The notes: generated from the letters alone by a model not told the origin. Counted from the stretch's first letter, positions 48,835-61,353 are shown. The stretch is 64,000 nucleotides of DNA from Sipunculus nudus (GCA_026874595.1 CM049321.1:19624979-19688978); one strand, 5' to 3'. A program made the numbers and translations.

Positions 48835-48995
48835 CGGCTGGGAATACCTCTAGACAGCGGCTGGCAGCATTTCTAGACAGCGGCTGGCACCACCTCTAGG
48901 CACCGCGCGGCAGCACCTCTGAATTCCGGCTGGTAGCACCTATAGTCACCGCCTGGCAGCACCTCTCCACCCCGGTTGGCAGCATCTCTGGACAC
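48835..48995. repeat. 23-bp x 7 minisatellite
   Basis: Seven units of exactly 23 bases, consensus near CGGCTGGCAGCACCTCTAGACAC, with a partial eighth (CGGCGCTG). Unit starts fall at 48835, 48858 and so on to 48973. The array is much more GC-rich than its surroundings and sits inside segmental repeat copy 3 only. Confidence 0.93.
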
Positions 48996-49594
48996 CGGCG
49001 CTGTAAATGCAAATTGACAAATGGAATAAAAAAATAAAACATGACGAAATTAACCGACACTGTTCATTTCGTGACACCCGTGGCCGTTCATTCTTAGGCT
49101 CAGAATCTGGCCAGTTCCTCTGCCATATATTGCAGATGGAAAAAGGTTGATTAAGTAAACCACTCCTTTTGTTTTGCAATAAAAAGGTACTTGGAGGTGG
49201 TGTTTCTTTTTAATTATATTGATTATATTTCCCTGTAGGATTAGGGGACGTGATAGTCAGCGTGGTTTGTTCAACGAATATAGGCCGTTCTTAGTTTGGG
49301 TTGGTAATTTGATAACGCACGATCTTTTGTTGTTTAATTGAGGATTTACTGTGATCATTGATACACACCTGTGTGATCACAGTACAACATTTATCTTTTA
49401 TTATTTATTGATGATAATACCAATAATTAAATACATATTCATTATTAACCTGCTAATATATTTTAAATTCATTATATATGTGTAAATTATGTATTTATTC
49501 TTATAACGTATAAAATCAGTTTTATAAATATATAAAGTATATTGATGACCCGCCATTTTCAACCGCAGCCCCTATCAACGTCGAGGGCTATACC

Positions 49595-50100
49595 AAAGAG
49601 GGCCGCACTTTGTACCGAACGACCCGAGACGTGAGTTGCATGCATAACGTGGTTGGCCTCGTTATGCATGCAGTTTCATGGAACAATGTGTAGTGTTGTA
49701 TGCCATGCCCACATAGGGCATCAGGATTAAAATAATACTTAATGTCCAATGAGAGAGGAGAGACAACTCCTGGGCTGGACAGAGCACTGGGAAATCGTAC
49801 CTCCTCCTCCCTCATAGAGGGAGTAAGGTTGGGTATCCGGCTCGCGGCACACCCTCGACAGATTAATCGGACCGATTTTGGCATTCGACAGGCGGCTCGG
49901 TTAGGTATTACTATTGGAAATGGCTGGCTGTACAACGGAGGGCCGCACTTTGGACCAGGCGATCCTTCGACGTGACGTCATAATATGGATGACGTCGACC
50001 TTCATTCGGTTTCGCGGAATTCCCGAGTGAGGCGATGTGTTCTCACTGTACCCCGCCCACCCAGGGCATCTTGGTTATAATATTACTAAATATGCAATCA
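49595..50100 (+). repeat. Two-copy duplicated unit of about 340 bp
   Basis: Shared pieces in order: GAGGGCCGCACTTTG(T/G)ACC (49599 and 49939), CGACGTGA or AGACGTGAG (49628 and 49969), GCCCACATAGGGCATC and GCCCACCCAGGGCATC (49707 and 50056), then ATAATACTTAA or ATATTACTAAA. The first copy carries the hairpin at 49637-49672, which the second lacks. Confidence 0.8.
49637..49672. repeat. Perfect 13-bp inverted repeat (hairpin)
   Basis: Left arm TGCATGCATAACG (49637-49649), ten-base loop, right arm CGTTATGCATGCA (49660-49672). All 13 pairs match. Confidence 0.92.
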
Positions 50101-50312
50101 GCTAGTAAATACCCTGTTTCTGGCATTATGGACTCTATACATTGTGGTTCCATCATATATCATCTCTCTACACGTTCCCACTTAATTATTACCTGACGAA
50201 GAAGTCTTTGTACTTCCAAAGCTCGAGTGTTAATAAATTAGTTAGTCTATCTAAAAGGCGTCACTGTTTATCTTAACATTTGCTGCAACAACAGACTTAC
50301 ACGGCTATACCA

Positions 50313-50314
<2 letters not shown>

Positions 50315-50358
<44 letters not shown>

Positions 50359-50401
50359 TGTGTGTGTGAGGGTGTGTGTTGTGTGTGTGTGGGGGGGGGG
50401 G
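50315..50401. repeat. Compound (TA)n, (TG)n and poly-G tract
   Basis: About 40 bases of TA repeat, then TG-rich sequence, then ten or more G. Confidence 0.93.
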
Positions 50402-51420
50402 TTATAGAGTTGGGTTTACAAAGTAAAAATGTTTTACAGGAGATTAAGGAGAACTATATAATATTGTTTTTGTTGCAAGATAAAACAACCTCTTTCATAA
50501 TATAAATTACTGCTGGCTAGGAAATATATTTCTTCTTACCGTTTTGGTATCATATTCTTCACTATTGGATATTCCTCTCTGTTGCTCTATCACCTGCTAC
50601 TCATTGTTCAGGACAAGCTATATCTTATGGTATCTGGAACACTAAACAAAGAGAAATTATTTCACCATTACCTAGGGAATGATGGGTCAAATGGCATAAG
50701 CCCTTCAAAGCCCGTAGGTTTGTGTGACAGGTAAAGGTCAATTATTATATCATCCACTGATTCTAAGTTTCTCTCGGGAACACATGGGAACACATATATC
50801 AAATTAAGGTGCGCTTTATAACACTTTATTTTTCTTAGTTTTAAGGGAGAGTGAAAATAGTAACATCTTCAGAGCATCCATCCATGTATCATGTAGCTTA
50901 AATGTTATGTTAAAACGCTAGATACAATGTTGAATCGCACCTCTGGAATGTTATCAGCGTAAACTGGAAGGTATCTGTTTCAAGTCCAAGTGTCTTTATA
51001 TTCATTATGTCAAAAGGAGTGTTAGGGTCAATAACTGAAAAGCAGGACGGTTAATCAATATTTTCAGTAAATGAAATAAGTGATATTCGTGATTCAAGAT
51101 TATGTAGGTTTTTTTTTCTTCTTTTATTTAGTTTAGATTTTATCTTTACATCATGCTTTGGGCGTAGATTTAACTGGGTGACTACGCTCGTAAAATAGCT
51201 TGTCCCCTTGTAACCGTAATCAAATATATAACATCCTGCTACATCATATAGACCATGTAAAGCCATTTGTTAACTGAAATACGATGAAACCTTAAAATAA
51301 GACCACCATTAAGTGGTCGGATTTCCAGGTCTGTTAAAAATAGAACCGTGAAAAAGAGGTGATCGTTAAACCAAAGTCGTCGTTAGTCAAGGTTTTATTG
51401 TATTAATTGACGTGACGGCA

Positions 51421-52346
51421 TGGACGAGTTAGCTCCGCCCACCTTGGATACGGTTGCTAGGTAGGACATTAAACCAAAAAAGCGTGCTTTTTATACACGT
51501 GGAACCGGCACTTCAGCCGTATATCGCAATAGGCGTCATACAGAATTAATTTTACCAAGAAAGCACCCTCATGTTAAAAGTGTACATATGTAGGCTACAG
51601 AGATGTTTTAAATATAAAATTGAGAAGTTTGATGAATTTGCGCCCGTTTCTGCTCGATACGGCTGGTGTCAGAGAACGAATCAGCTGACCCCTCTCATCA
51701 GCCTTGACACCTCAGCGGTTGGTTAAAATTTACAACTTGTTCAAGTCTAGCAGAACAAATTTGAAAAACAACAAAGTAACAGTTATTAAAATATTTGTCT
51801 ATGACATAGGGTGCAATTTCATAAAAAAATTAAAGATGACAACGTAAAAAGTGTTGCTTCCATACAAGTTAAAGCGACATATATGCTGTCATTAGATATA
51901 GGGGGGGGGGACTCATTTTTTATAAACATTAAAGGAAGCCTTGCTTAAAATGTATTGCTCAAGCAGAGATTTTATAACCTTTGAAAGTTAGTTAATTGGT
52001 CATATAATTAAAATTAATAATAAAAATCGAACAAGTGTCAATACCGTATTCAAACAATAAATTATTAAAGGGCAAGTATAATCACAGATGGTGTGTGAAC
52101 ATCACAACGTGTTTTTTTTTTTATAAAATTTAATATTCTGAGAAAATTATGAAATAAAACTGAAGTTGAAATGATTATAAAATATTGCATGTATATTGAT
52201 GTTTTCAATAAGAAGCCTCCTGTTTATACACAGGAAGAAAGATGTGTGTGCAAGAAGATATTTAAATGCATGTATGATATAGATATTATTTATGAAGGTC
52301 CTTATAAATCTTTTGTATTGTTTTAAAAGATGTGGTGGGACAAGTG

Positions 52347-52348
<2 letters not shown>
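51421..52348. other. Non-coding stretch before the LINE
   Basis: No gene was recognised. It holds a 10-base G run at 51901-51910. Confidence 0.55.

Positions 52349-52409
<61 letters not shown>
52349..52409. repeat. (TA)n microsatellite beside the LINE 5' side
   Basis: About 61 bases of TA repeat just upstream of the truncated LINE. Confidence 0.95.
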
Positions 52410-52412
<3 letters not shown>

Positions 52413-52509
52413 TGGCGAATCAAGGGTTTGTAAAAGGGGAGGGTCCAACCCAGGAAGACTAATAAGAAACCTATAAAAAGGTCCCCTTGCTCCAGAATTG
52501 ACGGGTCCG

Positions 52510-55500
52510 GGATTGCAAAATTTAGGTAACTCAAACATAAATTTAAACAATTTTGAATCTGCAAAAAGTGAATTAGAAAAAATGATGGAAGAAAAAACTT
52601 AAGGAGCAATTTTAAGAAGTAAAATAACATGGTGCGAGGAAGGAGAAAAGCAACTAAACATTTTCTCAATCTAGAGAAACGCAACTTTAACAGAAAAATT
52701 ATAAATAAGTTATATATAAATGATAAAGTAGTTTGTAATCCAAAAGAAATCTTAATAGCTGAAAAAAAATTCTACAGTCAGCTCTATACTTCTGCTAATA
52801 ATAATACCGATATTTTAAATACCTTCTTTTCAAAATATATGGACAAAATACCAAAGATCAACACTGAAACAACTGAAGAACTTATAGAGCATGAACTATT
52901 TGACAGCTTGAAAAACATGAAAAATGGTAAATCCCCAGGCAGTGATGGCTTAACAGTAGAATTTTATAAATTTTTGGAATGATATTAAAGAGTATTTCAT
53001 AAAGGCTATGCAGTATTCATTTAAAGTAGGACAATTTTCAATTACACAAAGACAAGGAATTATAAGCCTGCTACCAAAAAAAGGCAAAGATCTAACAAAA
53101 CTGGAGACCATTAACTTTGTTAAATACAGACTATAAGATTATTACTAAAAGTTTAGCTAACAGGTTTAAAAAGAAATTACCAGATTTAATTCATGAAAAC
53201 CAGACAGGTTTTATGAAGAACAGATACATCGGTGAAAATATAAAAAAAGATTACAAGTTTCATAAGATATGCGGATCATTATAAATTAAATACAGTGGTA
53301 ATGGCCGTAGATTTTTAAAAAGCGTTCGATTATTTAGAGTGGGATTACATTTATTATACATTGAAGTTAATGAATTTTGATTCTAATATGATATCTATGA
53401 TAAAAACAGTCAATAGAAACATATCCAGCTGTGTGATAAACAATGGATGGACCTCGCCTTTTTTTCAGTTACCAGTGGTGTTAGACAAGGATGCCCATTA
53501 TCACCATATCTGTTTATTTTAGGCATAGAACTACTAGGCTTAGCTGTAAGACTGGAAGAAAATATAAAAGGTATAATTATTGATGGTGAAGAGACAAAAA
53601 TAATACAGTATGCAGATGATACAACTTTACTTCTAAATGATTATAATAGTATAGAGAGGACATTACAATTGTTTGAGCAGTTCAGATATATTTCAGGTTT
53701 AAAGATAAATAAAGATAAGGCGGTTATAATGCCTCTTAGAAAGGATAATCATGCAACAAAAAACACAATAAAGAACTTGGGTGTGACATATTCTGAAAAC
53801 AACATTACATTGCTAGGAGTAAAAATTTCTCCCTCTTTGGAAAACATAGTTCATGAAAATTTTAAACCAGTTAATGATAAAATAAATAATATACTGTCTA
53901 TATGGAATGCTAGAAAATTAACCCCAATTTGAAAAAAACTTTACTTAAAACCTGTGTTCTCTCACAGTTAATATATCACTTGTCTGTTTTACCAACTCCT
54001 TGCAAAGCTTTTATGAAACAAATTGAAACTCGTATATATAAATTCATATGGGGAAAACGCTCAGACATAATAGAAGAAAAACATTAATTGCATCTGTAGA
54101 AAAGGGGGGCTTAAACATGTTCCATATTTCCTCAAAAAATGCAGCATTAAAATTAATATGGGTACAGCGCTTGTTAAAAAAAAGGCTCTCATAATGCTTG
54201 GAAGAAATTAGTCTTAGGATTTTTTAAACTTGGAGAATACTCATTCAACTGTAATCTGGCAAAAGAAAATGTGACAGATATAATGCTTTATAAAGACCCC
54301 TTTGGGGAGGAGATCATGAATCATTAGTGTAGCAACAACTTTTATCATCCGAACACTTTTGAAGACATAATGTCACAATGCATATGGTTCAATTCTAATA
54401 TAAAAATACAAAATAGAACAATATTTTCAAAAAAGTTCTACAATAATGGGATAATATATATAAAGGACCTAATAAAACATACTCAAGCAAAACATTATTT
54501 TATGAGTTATAAAGAATTATGTGATAAATATAAATGCAATTTTAATTTCCTTGAATATGCTAGTTTATTAAAAGCAATACCACAAAGATGGAGACAGATT
54601 GTAAAGAAAGTAGAACAACTTATGCCTACACCAATACAATTAAATTTCAAAATAAATGTTTTTCTAAATACCCAGAAAAGTACAAAGCGGATATATAATA
54701 ATATTATTGATAAACATATAATTGCACACTAAAAGGCAATAAAGAAATGGATAATTGATTTAAATACATCAGAAGAAAGTGTTTATCAAGGATTTTCGAG
54801 GCTGTATAAAACTACAATATCTTCCAAACTGCGCATGTTTCAATATTATATATTACACAGAAGGCTTACTTTGAATACTTTTCTTTATAAATTGCATATT
54901 ATCGATACAAGTAAATGCACTTTTTGTGATGAAGTAGATGAAACCCTAAAAAAACATTTTCTGGAAATGCCCTTTTACTGTCATATTACGGAGAGAGATC
55001 TTGAGAGCTATGCAGAGTAAATTCTCCAATAGATCAGCATTGGAGCTGACAAGCAGCAATTTCTTTCTTGGGAATAGTGAGTTTTCATGGCTGAATATGC
55101 TTTCCTTAACTGTAAAAAAATATATTTACAACTGTAGATGTTACAAGAAAAAACCAACACTCCAGGGCTTCACATCATTCATAAATGAAGTATATGTAAT
55201 TGAAACAAAGATAGAAACCAAACGATGCAAACTCAGTAAACATTATGGAAAATGGTCTAATCTATTACGTTTTATTTCAGAATAGTTAATAGTATACTCC
55301 CTTTTTAAATCATTACCTAATGATAAATTTAAATGTTATGTTTAAAATGAGCCATATAACTATACGACAGCAATAGCTTTCTTAAAATGTCATGTATGTA
55401 TTCATTCTGTTTAGTAACTATGTATGTCCTGTTGTTTGATTCCTTTGTTACTGTATAACGGTACTGTAACTGCTATCAATCTCTATTTGTATGATGTATG

Positions 55501-55541
55501 ATATATGTTTGTTACCTGTTTTCTTTTCAATAAAAAAAAAC
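52510..55541 (+). mobile_element. 5'-truncated LINE of the L1/Tx1 superfamily
   Basis: About 3.0 kb on the + strand, from inside the linker before the reverse transcriptase domain to a 3' end reading TTTCAATAAAAAAAAACAGTG (AATAAA signal merged with an A run, ending about 55541). The endonuclease domain is absent, as expected from 5' truncation on insertion. A 3' untranslated stretch of about 250 bases follows the last coding signal (55285). The 5' junction is blurred: 52410-52505 (CAGTGGCGAATCAAGGG...) looks like another repeat and may not belong to this element. Target-site duplications were not identified. Confidence 0.85.
52560..55285 (+). pseudogene. L1/Tx1-type reverse transcriptase, multiply broken
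   Basis: The domains run in order. The linker is RSKITWCEEGEK (52617-52652), then HFLNLEKRNFNRKIINKLY. The RT entry block is NGKSPGSDGLTVEFYK (52923-52970), followed by ITQRQGIISLLPKKGKDL (53040-53093). Next come a decayed NTDYKIITKSLA equivalent (53127-53160), VRQGCPLSPYLFILGIELLG (53481-53540) and the catalytic YADDTTLLL (53610-53636). After that are SGLKINKDKAVI, then GGLNMF with ALKLIWVQRLL (54106-54175). The C-terminal cysteine motif is SKCTFCDEVDETLKKHF (54910-54960). Frameshifts or stops fall at about 52600, 52980, 53110, 53240, 53460, 53930, 54090, 54180 and 54730. The catalytic YADD is kept but no continuous protein can be made. Confidence 0.88.
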
Positions 55542-58500
55542 AGTGAAGGGTGCAATCTACTGCGATCTGATAGTTACTTTCAAGACAGTGGATGACACAA
55601 TTTTCTCCAAAAAGAGAGAACCAAGGATGAGGTGAGGACAGCATAATTGGTCTAGGATAATCTATCAAAAAAGACCTCCCATGTAATTATCGGTCCAATA
55701 AGTCCCATCAATGAGCGGCCTTGAAAACACGACTACCTCTCTAGCAGCCGAGTAGTGAACGCCTGGTACGATCTTTCTAGACACTACCTCCTCTTACCTT
55801 GAAATAAAAGACCCATGACCCGTCATTCACAATGAATAATTGAAACAAATATATCTTCCATATATGTTAGACCAACAACCTGGATAATAAAATGACCTTC
55901 ATTGAAATGCTGTCAAATCAGTGAAGACAATTTAGAAAGTTCCATGAAAGATACCCTAGCCAACTGTAAACCAGAAATGTTAATAAGAATTGCACGAGGA
56001 GCAAAAAACCTCTTGAGGGTGAGCCGAAGGCCTGATCAATGTTAGGGTTCTAACAAGTCATGCCTAAGCCATACTCCGGAGCATACAGAGAGGAAGACAG
56101 ATAAAGTCCATCACTATGCTGAAACTAGGGGCTCTAAGATGTAAATCGATTTCATCATTGCAGCAGATCAAACATCGAGATCAAGCCCCCCTACCCCCCA
56201 GAAGTGATACACTGTTAAACGTAAAAGGGTGAGGATGAGGGAAATGTCATAGCATAGACCATAAAGAGACATTTCATAATCAGTGCAGTCGATTGACTTG
56301 AACCAAGCGTCATTCTACAAAGAGTCAAGGACCTTAACCAAGGGGTAATGATCAGCGGCACAGGTTATGTATCGTAACAATATCTACAGTTTCTGAGTAG
56401 AAGAGGTCATGGCTTGGGGAATCTACTGAGTTCCCCTGCTAATTTTATCCAGACATATTCCTTTTGTATATTTTCAGGAAGATCTTGGCTCGCATAAACG
56501 ATACTTTGATTATAAACGTAGGGCCTTGTTTGGATGGGCATGTAATCTTAATGAAGGAATCCAGAATTCCACAGTCAGATCCTGTATGGCGAAATCGAAC
56601 TCGGCTCAGAAGCTACATGTACTCAGAAACGCTTTGAAAAGTTAACATTGTGCAGAAAAAATTCGCCGAAAGTCGAAAAAATTCGAAGCTGCTGACGGTG
56701 AATGGACGGTGGAATATTGATGTGCTCTAAAATGAAAGCAATTAACGCTTTTGAAAAAAACCGCCTATACAGCTTGTTAAACATCAGGCAGCATCGGACA
56801 CGTCGGAATACCCTCACGCCAGTAATGTTGAACGGGAGTTAAGACAAACAACAGAGTAACTATTATAAACGTATTTTTTTTCAGCTATACTTATATGTGT
56901 CTTCTCAGGGTGTTTTTCTGTGCATATGGCACATTTTTTTAAACCTGTGTTCGGTTATGGGTTGGACTGGGGAATATGTTCAAGCCCTAACCTCCATTCC
57001 GCTTCATTTATCGAGCAATTGCTTTTTATTGAGAAGCATACAATATATATTCAGTCCATGTTTGATATTTAAGGTTATCCATTAAGTTTAAGAGTTACTC
57101 GTACTGATCTTAATTTCCTGTTTTGTTCTCTCTAAAATCTTATTTCAAACATCATACACACTATAATAATGACTATAATAATCTATAATAATTCTGAAAT
57201 CGATTTCTATCGATATTAGTGTAAAATATTCCTAGTGACATCAGGATACAATATATAAAATAGGGAGCGAGTGTTACGGTCCGCCTTGTCACTTAGACCC
57301 ATAACAATACGGAACCCTGAAGATGTAAGTATACAGTGTAATAAATGGATAAAAATGGACGCGAATACATCCTCAAAAAGTAAAGATGTGACTTAGAAGC
57401 GTTCTGTGTAAATGGCGAGTAAGTGAAAGTCTTTTAAGTCGCCATCTTCAAATGTTTGAAGCTTTTCTAGACACCAAGCCCCCTAGGACCCTAACTTAGC
57501 AGAGAACAAAACTTACAACTCTAGGATAAAAACTACAGTTGACTTGGATTGTGCGAAACATAAAAAAACATTTTTAAAACAAAAATTATACTGTCCTTGG
57601 CCTAAATCCTTCAGACGAATTTTGCATGATGCACAAGCGCAGGATGAGCGTTTTCTTTGATGCACTAGGCTTAATATCAGGACCTTTGGTGTCTTTTTAA
57701 CTACATCATTGTTTTAGTGACTACCTAGAATCGAAAAAATATAGTCCAAATGATAAGCTTAACAACTGAACAAGATAACGATGTTTTCAAACATCTTACC
57801 AGAGACCTATAAACTCTCTCCAACAGGTAAAATATCGTGTACAGCTTTCACCTCTTCCAATACTAAATATATGGTAGTATCATCGTTAAGTAGACTTAGG
57901 CAGATTCCAGCATGGTAAACCCCTATCAAAGAATGGGACTACATCTGAATAATAATTGAGCAGAACACATTGCTCATTCAATTAAAAAGGCAAACAAAAA
58001 ACTCGTCTGATCTGGATGTTGACCAGAGATTTTCAACGCCTCATGAAGCCACGACTGGTTTTGCCTGTAAAAAATACAAAAAAATATACCAAAGAACAAA
58101 ATGATCGGCTTAAAAGATTCTCAACATGAGTGGCAGTTGTCTGAACTTATGCAGTCAACAGAACATATAGAAAGGTGCTACTTACAAAGCTGGGAGGCAG
58201 ACTCTTGCGAACAGAAGAAAGTAGTTTAGTCTAGCAAAAGTGTATGAACTTATTCATCGAGAAACACCAAGGTATTTACCAAAATTTCCTTCCACTACGA
58301 CCCTTCTCGTCACAGCAGAAGATAACGCCACCTTACACCAATAAAAACTAAAAAAAAGTGCTACATAACAGCTGAGAGACACAATTAGATACTGGGACCA
58401 ACTAAAAGATCACTATAAGCAACTCCGAACACTTCGAAAACATTCATTTATATTATAACAGAGACGAGGGATAAGTCAGGATAAATCATGCTATAAAAAG

Positions 58501-59143
58501 AATGGGACAAACACATCTACGACATTTTTTATATTTACATCATAAAAACTGTGTTAAAAAACAAATAAAAAAACACTACTCCCTCAAGGATAAACAGTAC
58601 GCTGTTTTAATTGAGGAAATGCTGGAATATTTATTTAATCCAATCACAAAGGGAGTAAAATGTAAGCGAAACATATATTTAATCAATCTGGTTTTTAAAA
58701 AGACACACCAATCTATCATTTGAAGGGCAGCAACACTTATTTTGCGTGGAGAAGCGTTTATTAGATATATACAGATTTCATTAGACTCTTATTATGGAGG
58801 CATATTGACATTGGCATTATACATTATATGACAAATGTTATTATATCTATTTAATTTTGTATCGATCAAAATAAAAAATTAATTGCATTTATGTACAGAT
58901 TGCGTTATATCCATGGTTTTATGTTAACCATACTAATACCCTGTGTGCCAGGGGGTGCATAAAATGAATAGATATGAATAGGAAAAATAAAAAAAAATAT
59001 TCATGGCCATCATTAAGGTCCGGTTGTCTAGGATTTTTCGTATATTATTTCTCATTCCAAATGTTAGGATATTATAACAAAGATTTTTTCCTGGATTTTT
59101 TAATGTTTTTGAGTTTCTTTCGCCCTTGACTAAACATTCTCCC
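55542..59143. other. Non-coding stretch between LINE and SINE
   Basis: About 3.6 kb. No gene, transposase motif or ankyrin exon was recognised. Short ORFs (for example at 58502-58723) are Lys/Tyr-rich by composition. Confidence 0.6.
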
Positions 59144-59366
59144 GCGGACCTGGACAGCTGAGTGGTAAAACGCTCGGCCTTCTCTGCTGGCGACCCGGGT
59201 TCGAGAGTTTTAGTTGCCCGTCCAAGGTCGGTGGTTTTCTCCGGGTCCTCCGGTTTCCTCCACCCTTACCGACTACCGAGCGCCAAAATCCGAGCCATGG
59301 AGAGTGCCTTGTACTAGTTGTTGTAACTAGTTGTACAATCCATATAAAATAAATAAAGTTTATATT
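59144..59366 (+). mobile_element. tRNA-derived SINE
   Basis: The head is tRNA-like. The A box falls in CAGCTGAGTGGTAAAACGCT (59155-59174) and the B box in GGGTTCGAGAG (59197-59207), with GCGACCCGGG before it. The body contains GTGGTTTTCTCCGGGTCCTC and CGGTTTCCTCCACC, a phrase known from SINE bodies in molluscs and other invertebrates. The tail is ATAAAATAAATAAAGTTTAT. The head does not fold as a complete tRNA with an acceptor stem and runs straight into the body, so it is a SINE rather than a tRNA gene. The superfamily was not assigned. Confidence 0.85.
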
Positions 59367-60413
59367 TAATCTCTTAATAGAATGTATCATATAACTGGAT
59401 ATGATGTGATGTTCCTAGGCAATATCCCATGGCATCATATGCCGGACCGTTATAACATATGCCACTAGTCATAACTACCCACGTTGTTGGTTCATTTTTC
59501 CTTTCAACACTCTTTTATACATCTGCGTAAAAGACCTCTTAAATGGTTCTTATTGTGGTCATTTGTACAGCAATTAAAAAGATTGTTAGACAAGAACAAA
59601 AATATGCCTTTTATAGAAAGATTTCTTTTTAATAATGACCATTGTGTCATAGGCTAGAATTTTAATGTCACATTTTGAATAACTGATGATGATATTTAAG
59701 AAAATTACCGTGAAATTTTCGAGCAATTTGTTTGGATTGCTCATATTTCGATATTAACGTATCCTTTCAAGTGTTATCATATCATATGCACTGGTATATG
59801 ATGTTGTTAATTACATAAAGGAAGGCAACTCGCTCCTGCACCGTTCAGCCAGGGCCGGATCTGAATACATTATGAAGTGGTGCTTAAAAGATGGTATACT
59901 TGGATTTGTAAGTTAGAATGTATTTCTACAGATAATAGAGCAGAGCAAAGCTAAGCTCAAAATATACAATTGTTATGATTATACCAGCTACAGCTTTAAG
60001 TTATAAAGAGATCAATAAAAAAATATTTGGGCAGTTATCTTTAACTTCTTGATTATTTTAAAAATGTTATGGTGATATTTTTGCCTGTTTTCACTTTTCT
60101 GTGATTACTTTATGTGTTTGAGAAAAGCCTTGGTTTCTCTCCCAAAATAAACAAAACTGCATTACAACATAAGATATCATTTCCATTTCCTATGCAAATT
60201 ATTAATTGATATATATCAGATGTGTTGATGCAAAAATGTCATCTCCAGCAAAGATTTAGTAGATTAAAATTGCCAAATGACAGACTGCCACATTCTTTTT
60301 CCTAAAATAAGTTGGCCAGATGTCATATTATGGTACGTCCGGAAAACCGCTTCACCCGAGCACGTTCATATAAATAATAAATATAACTTTAAATCCTATA
60401 GTCGTTATAGATC

Positions 60414-60456
<43 letters not shown>

Positions 60457-60511
60457 AATACTTTATAAGATCCTGGATAGAAACTTTAGACTATTTGAAA
60501 CATGCTTACAG
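59367..60511. other. AT-rich stretch upstream of ankyrin group 3
   Basis: No gene was recognised. It ends with a TTA microsatellite (60414-60454) about 60 bases before the first exon of group 3. Confidence 0.6.
60414..60454. repeat. (TTA)n microsatellite
   Basis: About 41 bases of TTA/TAT repeat inside the intron just upstream of the 60512 exon. Confidence 0.95.
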
Positions 60512-60580
60512 GATGTATTACTGCCTCAGCATCCAGAGGAACTTGATGAACAGATCGATGTTGTAAATATAAGGAATAAG
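60512..60580 (+). CDS. Short exon leading ankyrin group 3
   Basis: After acceptor ATGCTTACAG the frame reads 23 residues, opening DVLLPQHPEELDEQIDVV and ending NIRNK, before donor GTATAT. It is phase 0 at both ends. The last nine residues fit the end of an ankyrin repeat (compare AAVDARDK at the end of the next exon), while the first part is acidic and not ankyrin-like. It is either an N-cap exon or a shortened repeat. The acceptor has a poor pyrimidine tract, so the call is less certain than for its neighbours. Confidence 0.6.
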
Positions 60581-60807
60581 GTATATTTTATTGTCGTAAT
60601 TTGCGTCTTATGTTCTGGAGTACTGGAGTATATGAAATATATGTCAAAGTCCCAGCATCCTTCATTGTCCTTTATTAATGTTAAATGCAGATTTCTTTCC
60701 CAAAATATAAATTATATAAACGACGAAAAACACACCATTTAACTGATCATTATTTTTTACGGAACTTTTAAATCTTTACAAAATGGAAATATTCTGTATG
60801 TTTTCAG

Positions 60808-60906
60808 AATTTGCAGACACCCCTGCACCTTGCCTCAAAAGAAGGCCATGTTGGCGTGTGCCATATATTGTTGGATAAAAATGCGGCGGTGGATGCCCGT
60901 GAATTA
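60808..60906 (+). CDS. Ankyrin-repeat exon 2 of group 3
   Basis: A 99-nt phase-0 exon, acceptor GTTTTCAG, donor GTAAGC. The repeat opens NLQTPLHLASKEGHVG and continues VCHILLDKNAAVDAREL. It has a full TPLH and all ankyrin positions. Confidence 0.93.
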
Positions 60907-61353
60907 GTAAGCTCTATTTGAATGTCAATAATCTAGTGACGGTCTTCTTTAATTTACATGGTTTTACTTTTAATTTAGGTTCCTATATATTGACAGATGA
61001 TACAGTTAATACACTCGTAAAAGCAAAATACAAAATTAAACCAATTGTTCAATGTGCACACGAAAATATAACATGGCGTGAATGCATAGAATCTTTCTAA
61101 TTGTGAGTTTTAGTTTTTTCTTTTGCCGAGAAATTTCAAATCAATCAAATAGTTTTAATCAGTTACAATGTATACGCAACAGAACATTACCTTGCTCGAT
61201 TAAAAAAATATAAAGACCTGTCTATATTCGTGTATCTATTTCCTTTTGAAATTCCAGTTTAAAATAAAATTATGGCAAATAAGAAGTATCAAATTAACCT
61301 TTAAATGTATAAAGAAGGCAAACAAAGTTACCCATATAAAATAATGTTTTCAG

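Larger units (their letters stand above)
47890..51420 (+). repeat. Segmental repeat, copy 3 of 3 (partial)
   Basis: It begins TTCCGGTATATCAGAATTAAT (47908), matching 41327. It continues with GCATAGCGGTATACGGATAAG (48017), TCGACCGAACATGTA (48241), ACCTGACGCCGTTT (48327), GTGGTCAAGGGAACATCA (48419), CCTAGGGAATGATGGGTCAAAT (50670), TGTTATCAGCGTAAACTGGA (50949) and GTAAATGAAATAAGTGATATTCGTGA (51067). The later blocks of copies 1 and 2 are not found after 51420. Confidence 0.85.

Noticed and set aside
59144-59215. A possible tRNA gene
   Set aside because: A and B boxes are present, but there is no complete cloverleaf or acceptor pairing and the sequence runs into a SINE body.
23553-60511. Further ankyrin exons joining groups 2 and 3
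   Set aside because: I looked for TPLH-type coding runs and LLLxHGA-like second helices flanked by splice sites and found none.
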